Source: Limnoperna fortunei (Eukaryota > Mollusca > Bivalvia > Mytilida > Modiolidae). Taken from it: a DNA stretch of 64,000 nucleotides. The notes below the pieces were generated by a model. The model did no database searches, had not been told where the DNA came from, and worked only from the letters and a program-made list of their open reading frames with translations. Shown here one piece after another: positions 58,464 through 64,000 of this stretch. Both the position numbers and the translations under genes were made by a program. The stretch is from assembly GCA_944474755.1 (NCBI GenBank), contig OX104123.1, forward strand, positions 68,131,898 to 68,195,897, read 5' to 3'. Position 1 is the stretch's first letter. Each line of letters starts with the position of its first letter.

Positions 58464-59944
58464 AGCTCACCTGACCCGAAGGGTCATGTGAGCTATTGCC
58501 ATCACTTGGTGTCCGTCGTTGTCCGTCGTCGTCGGTGTCGTCGTCGTCGTCGTCGTCAACTTTTCTTCAAAAATCTTCTCCTCCAAAACCACTGAAGGGA
58601 TTGCTTTGAAACTTTGCACACATCATCAGTAAAATGTCCTCTACCAAGTTTGCCCAAATCATGGCCTCAGACCAACCAACATGGCCGCCATGGCTAAAAA
58701 TAGAACAGGGGGTCAAAATACAGTTTTTTGCTTATAGTTCAAAAAGTATAACAGATGCAGGAAAACCGAACAGACCTTCCTTCTTCAGCATCTAAAGCTC
58801 TACAAAACACTCTATAGGGTCAAAGTTGTATGATGACTCCTTGTAGGAGTTATTGCCCTTTAATTCTCAAAATTGATGATTTTTGCCATTTTTGCCTCAA
58901 AATCTTGAAAATTATTAGAACTAGAGAAAAAGTTAGCATTGCTTAATTGTTCTGCTCTATGAGGGCTACAAAAATGACTTAAGGGTCAAGATTGTCTGAT
59001 TAACCGTTTAAGAGTTATTCCCCTTGAACTGTTTTTTTTAATCGGTTTTAATTGATTTTTAAAAATCTTCTCCTCTGAAACAACTGAAAGTACTGCTTTG
59101 AAACTCTGTACACATCATCCGTCAAATGTCCTCAACCAATTGTGTACCAACCATGGCTGCAGATTAACCAACATGGCCACCATGGCTAAAAATAGGATGG
59201 AAAAGGGGGGGGGGGGGGTAAAATACAGTTTTTGGCTTAAATTTAAAAAAGTGTAACAGATACAGGAAAACCGATGAGACCAGCCTTCATTTGCATCAAA
59301 AGCTCTACGAAACACTCCATAGGGTTGAAGTTGTATGAGGACTCCTTATAGGAGTTATTGCCCTTTAATTGTCCAAATTGATTATTTTTGACATTTTTGC
59401 CTCAAAATCTTAAAATTTTTTAGAACTAGAGAAAAAGTTAGCATTGCTTAATTGTTCTGCTCTATGAGGGCTACAAAAATGACTTTAGGGTCAAGATTGT
59501 CTGATGAAGCGTTTAGGAATTATTCTCCTTGTACCTTTTTTTAATCAATTTTACTTGATTTTAAAAAATCTTCTCCTCTTTAACCAATGAAAGGACTGCT
59601 TTGAAACATTGCACACATCATCTTTAGGACGTCCTCTACCAAAATTTTGCAAGTCATGACACCTGACTACCTACATAGCTACGTTGGCTTAAAATAGAAA
59701 ATATGAAAAAAAGGGGGGGGTGGGAGTCGAGAGAGTTTTCGACTGATAGTTAAAAAAGTATAACAGGTACAGCAAATTTGATGTGAATCCCCTTCTCCCT
59801 CTAACCATCAAAAGCTCCTCCTTATGGGAGTTATTTCCCTTAAAAGGTCAAAATTAATGATTTTTGCAGAAGTGTTGGGCAATTCCTTATAGCAACTAAA
59901 AGCTGGATAAAAAAAGGTTTGTTTGGTTTCAGGTTCAGGTGAGC
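58464..59944. mobile_element. AGCTCACCTGA-ended element with three about 500-bp internal repeats
   Basis: Left end agctcacctga (58464), right end tcaggtgagc (59935-59944), a 10-bp inverted repeat. The blocks starting caaaaatcttctcctccaaa (about 58568), about 59065 and about 59570 are diverged tandem copies. A (gtc)n stretch lies at 58505-58557. No transposase. Related to the element at 52081. Confidence 0.72.
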
Positions 59945-59969
59945 GATACAGGCTAATGGGAGCCTCTAG

Positions 59970-61040
59970 TTTATTGTTTGTATTTTTGTTTGTATAAATT
60001 GGACCCTGTTTATCAGAGTTCACAGAGGTCACATCAAGTTTATAGGTCCCACTGATAGTAAAAAGGCATTCTGCTAAACATAATCCATGAAGCTTAGAAT
60101 ACCAATATTTTATTTGTGTATATAATGCATTGTTTTGTACAATAATTTATTGTTAGTTGTTAAGTTTTGTAAGGTAGATATGTTTATGTTATAATAAGTG
60201 TTTATATTTATACAGAGAGGCATAATTTCACTTTTGATCACATAATATGCTGTCATGTAATAATTGAGTATTTTACAGTATATTTGGGTTAAAACTTAAG
60301 ATTTAAGTCTGAATCATGACTATGTTTATTTTGTCATATCAGTAATGAGGTTGTACAAATATTAAATGTACACTGACTTGAGCTTTATTGCTTGCATATT
60401 AGCTGGCTGAACATTAACCATCTACCAATCAATTAATGGTTTTTTTCTTGCTACAGATGCATGAAAAATAGAAAATGGTAAACAACGATTTGACTTTTTT
60501 TTTATTTTTGATTTTGGAAGATTTTAAAAAAATTCTTATTATCGAATGTCTATCAAGAAAAAGTAAAAATTCTGTATAGAGTTACAGTATTAATTTTACC
60601 GTTAATCACCATCATGTTAAAATAACACTTTTCAATTTTATAAAAAGATTTCATACACAAATGCAAGAGCCTGCTGCATTTTGCTTGCATGTATATTTCA
60701 TAATAAAAATGTAATAAGTGATATAATATGGTATAGTAAAACAACAGTAGTAACAGTTTTATCTGACAACGTCACAAGATATAAATATGCTTAAGGACAA
60801 CTTTTTAGTACAGATATTCTTTGTGATGTTGCATGTTTTCAGTGGTATTTTCATGTACCATTCAGCTTGATATTAAACTGATGTTTATTGATTGTTTGTT
60901 GTTTTGTCTTTTTGATATTAAGTTGGTAAGTAGTGCTTTATATGCCACTTTTAGCTTATTCTTAGCTATATCATGTCATTCAATGTTAATTATGGTAGTA
61001 GCTGGAAGACCAAGGAGAACACTTTTATATCAGCCACAAA
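59970..61040. other. Intergenic AT-rich sequence
   Basis: No array, no gene and no terminal repeats recognised. Only short incidental open frames. Confidence 0.6.
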
Positions 61041-61044
61041 ACTC

Positions 61045-64000
61045 TGTTAAATTCTGTTGTACCACTGTGTAAATTATCTCCCATTCCAAATAGAGTGGTA
61101 CTACTGTGTAAATTATCTCCCATTCCAAATATAGTGGTACTACTGTGTAAATTATCTCCCATTCCAAATACAATGGTACCACTGTGTGAATTATCTCCCT
61201 GTCTTATTACAATGGTACCACTGTGTAAATTATCTCCCATTCCAAACACAGTGGTACTAATGTGAAAATTATCTCCCATTCCAAATAGAGTGGTACTACT
61301 GTGTAAATTATCTCCCGTTCCAAATACAGTGGTACCACTCTGTAAATTATCTCCCATTCCAAATAGAGTGGTACTACTGTGTAAATTATCTCCCTATCAT
61401 ATTACAATGGTACCACTGTGTAAATTATCTCCCATTCCAAATACAGTGGTACTACTGTGTAGATTATCTCCCATTCTAAATACAATGGTACTACTGTGTA
61501 AATAATCTCCCTATCATATTACAATGGTACCACTGTGTAAATTATCTCCCATTCTAAATACAGTGGTAATCTGTGTAAATTATCTCCAATTCCAAATACA
61601 GTGGTACTTATGTGTAAATTATATCCCCTTCCAAATAGAGTGGTACTACTGTGTAAATTATCTCCCTATCTAATTACAATGGTACTACTGTGTAAATTAT
61701 CTCCCTATCTTATTACAATGGTACCACTGTGTAAATAATCTCCCTATCTAATTACAATGGTACCACTGTGTAAATTATTTCCCATTCCAAATACAGTGAT
61801 ATTACTTTGTAAATTATCTCCCATTCCAAATATAGTGGTACCACTGTGTAAATTATCTCCCCATCTTATTACAATGGTACTACTGTGTAAATTATCTCCC
61901 ATTCCAAATATAGTGGTACTACTGTGTAAATTATCTCCCCATCTTATTACAGTGGTACTACTGTGTAAATTATCTCCCATTTCAAATACAGTGGTACTAC
62001 TGTGTAAATTATCTCCCATTCCAAATATAGTGGTACTACTGTGTAAATTATCTCCCCATCTTATTACAATGGTACTACTGTGTAAATTATCTCCCATTTC
62101 AAATACAGTGGTACTACTGTGTAAATTATCTCCCATTCCAAATATAGTGGTACTACTGTGTAAATTATCTCCCCATCTTATTACAATGGTACTACTGTGT
62201 AAATTATCTCCCATTCCAAATACAGTGGTACTACTGTGTAAATTATCTCCCTATCTAATTACAATGGTACCACTGTGTAAATTATCTCCCATTCCAAATA
62301 TAGTGGTACTACTGTGTAAATTATCTCCCATTCCAAATACAGTGGTACTACTGTGTAAATTATCTCCCATTACAAATACAGTGGTATAACTCTGTAAATT
62401 ATCTCCCATTCCAAATACAGTGGTACAACTGTGTAAATTATCTCCCATTCCAAATATAGTGGTACAACTGTGTAAATTATCTCCCTATCTTATTACAATG
62501 GTACCACTGTGTAAATTATCTCCCTATCTAATTACAATGTTACCACTGTGTAAATTATCTCCCATTCCAAATACAGTGGTATAACTGTGTAAATTATATC
62601 CCATTCCAAATACAGTGGTACAACTGTGTAAATTATCTCCCATTCCAAATACAGTGGTATAACTGTGTAAATTATCTCCCATTCCAAATACAGTGGTACT
62701 ACTGTGTAAATTATCTCCCTATCTAATTACAATGGTACAACTGTGTAAATTATCTCCCATTCCAAATATAGTGGTACTACTGTGTAAATTATCTCCCATT
62801 CCAAATACAGTGGTACTACTGTGTAAATTATCTCCCATTACAAATACAGTGGTATAACTGTGTAAATTATCTCCCATTCCAAATACAGTGGTACAACTGT
62901 GTAAATTATCTCCCATTCCAAATATAGTGGTACAACTGTGTAAATTATCTCCCTATCTTATTACAATGGTACCACTGTGTAAATAATCTCCCTATCTAAT
63001 TACAATGGTACCACTGTGTAAATTATTTCTCATTCCAAATACAGTGATATTACTTTGTAAATTATCTCCCATTCCAAATATACTGGTACCACTGTGTAAA
63101 TTATCTCCCCATCTTATTACAATGGTACTACTGTGTAAATTATCTCCCATTCCAAATATAGTGGTACTACTGTGTAAATTATCTCCCCATCTTATTACAA
63201 TGGTACTACTGTGTAAATTATCTCCCATTCCAAATATAGTGGTACTACTGTGTAAATTATCTCCCATTTCAAATACAGTGGTACTACTGTGTAAATTATC
63301 TCCCATTACAAATACAGTGGTACTACTGTGTAAATTATCTCCCATTCCAAATACAGTGGTACTACTGTGTAAATTATCTCCCTATCTAATTACAATGGTA
63401 CCACTGTGTAAATTATCTCCCATTCCAAATATAGTGGTACTACTGTGTAAATTATCTCCCATTCCAAATACAGTGGTACTACTGTGTAAATTATCTCCCA
63501 TTACAAATACAGTGGTATAACTGTGTAAATTATCTCCCATTCCAAATACAGTGGTACAACTGTGTAAATTATCTCCCATTCCAAATATAGTGGTACAACT
63601 GTGTAAATTATCTCCCTATCTTATTACAATGGTACCACTGTGTAAATTATCTCCCATTCCAAATACAGTGGTACTACTGTGTAAATTATCTCCCATTCCA
63701 AATACAGTGGTACTACTGTGTAAATTATCTCCCATTCCAAATACAGTGGTACTACTGTGTAAATTATCTCCCATTCCAAATACAGTGGTACTACCGTGTA
63801 TATTATCTCCCATTCCAAATACAGTGGTACTACTGTGTAAATTATATCCCTATCTAATTACAATGGTACCACTGTGTAAATTATCTCCCATTCCAAATAC
63901 AGTGGTACTACTGTGTAAATTATCTCCCATTCCAAATACAGTGGTACTACTGTGTAAATTATCTCCCATTCCAAATACAGTGGTACTACTGTGTAAATTA
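61045..64000. repeat. 39-bp array running off the window (about 75 copies)
   Basis: Two alternating unit types share gtgtaaattatctccc: type 1 continues attccaaatacagtggtact, type 2 continues tatcttattacaatggtacc. Type 2 units are scattered among runs of type 1. Larger blocks recur (61757-62389 resembles 63005-63520). Long frames on both strands are due to the period being 3 x 13. Confidence 0.96.

Noticed and set aside
61025..63818. Glycine/serine-like repeat proteins (MGDNLHSSTTVFG and LCKLSPIPNTVV)
   Set aside because: Produced on both strands by a 39-bp array; no domain, signal or splice context.

Overview
This window is eukaryotic genomic DNA: AT-rich, intron-rich, and dominated by tandem and dispersed repeats. 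It carries most of one gene on the + strand, an orthologue of the endosomal deubiquitinase USP8 (UBPY). I joined 20 coding exons by reading frame, splice sites and family knowledge. They run from the middle of the rhodanese domain (9919) to the stop codon (56919). All exon phases are compatible and give 1008 codons. The 5' exons (dimerisation/MIT-like region and the first half of the rhodanese domain) lie upstream of the window. The repeat landscape (tRNA-derived SINEs with target duplications, MITE-like elements with GTCTCGCCTGC or AGCTCACCTG ends, many minisatellites) suggests a mollusc, most likely a bivalve and perhaps a mussel. That assignment is inference.

Layout: 1-9842 is a mixed 22/30-bp satellite-like array in the intron upstream of the first visible exon. 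9919-17144 holds two rhodanese exons separated by three tandem arrays. 17145-29540 holds a linker exon with a STAM-type SH3-binding motif and coiled-coil exons, with minisatellites and transposon relics between them. 29541-32614 holds a WW domain, a 14-3-3 motif with a second SH3-binding motif, and the start of the catalytic core. 36248-56919 holds the USP catalytic core: Cys box, QQDSQEF box, zinc knuckles and His box. 56920 to about 58370 is a probable 3' UTR. The rest is dispersed repeats and a 39-bp array that runs off the window end. I see no second gene.

The protein parts fit known USP8 biology. A rhodanese domain binds a ubiquitin ligase, Px(V/I)DRxxKP motifs bind STAM/HBP SH3 domains at endosomes, a WW module and an RSxSSP 14-3-3 site hold the enzyme inactive, and a C-terminal USP domain cleaves ubiquitin.

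The most unusual property is recurrent. At about nine exon/intron junctions of this one gene, and at its stop codon, a short segment spanning the exon edge and its splice site has been tandemly amplified. Copy numbers range from about 3 (36-bp, 37-bp and 35-bp units) through 8, 10 and 14, to about 56 (99-bp, acceptor side, rhodanese exon) and 131 (82-bp, donor side, QQDSQEF exon). The pre-mRNA would therefore carry well over 150 decoy donors and about 55 decoy acceptors, and the correct exon must be chosen from the edge of each array. The 99-bp array keeps the reading frame, so alternative acceptor choice could add 33-residue rhodanese repeats to the protein.
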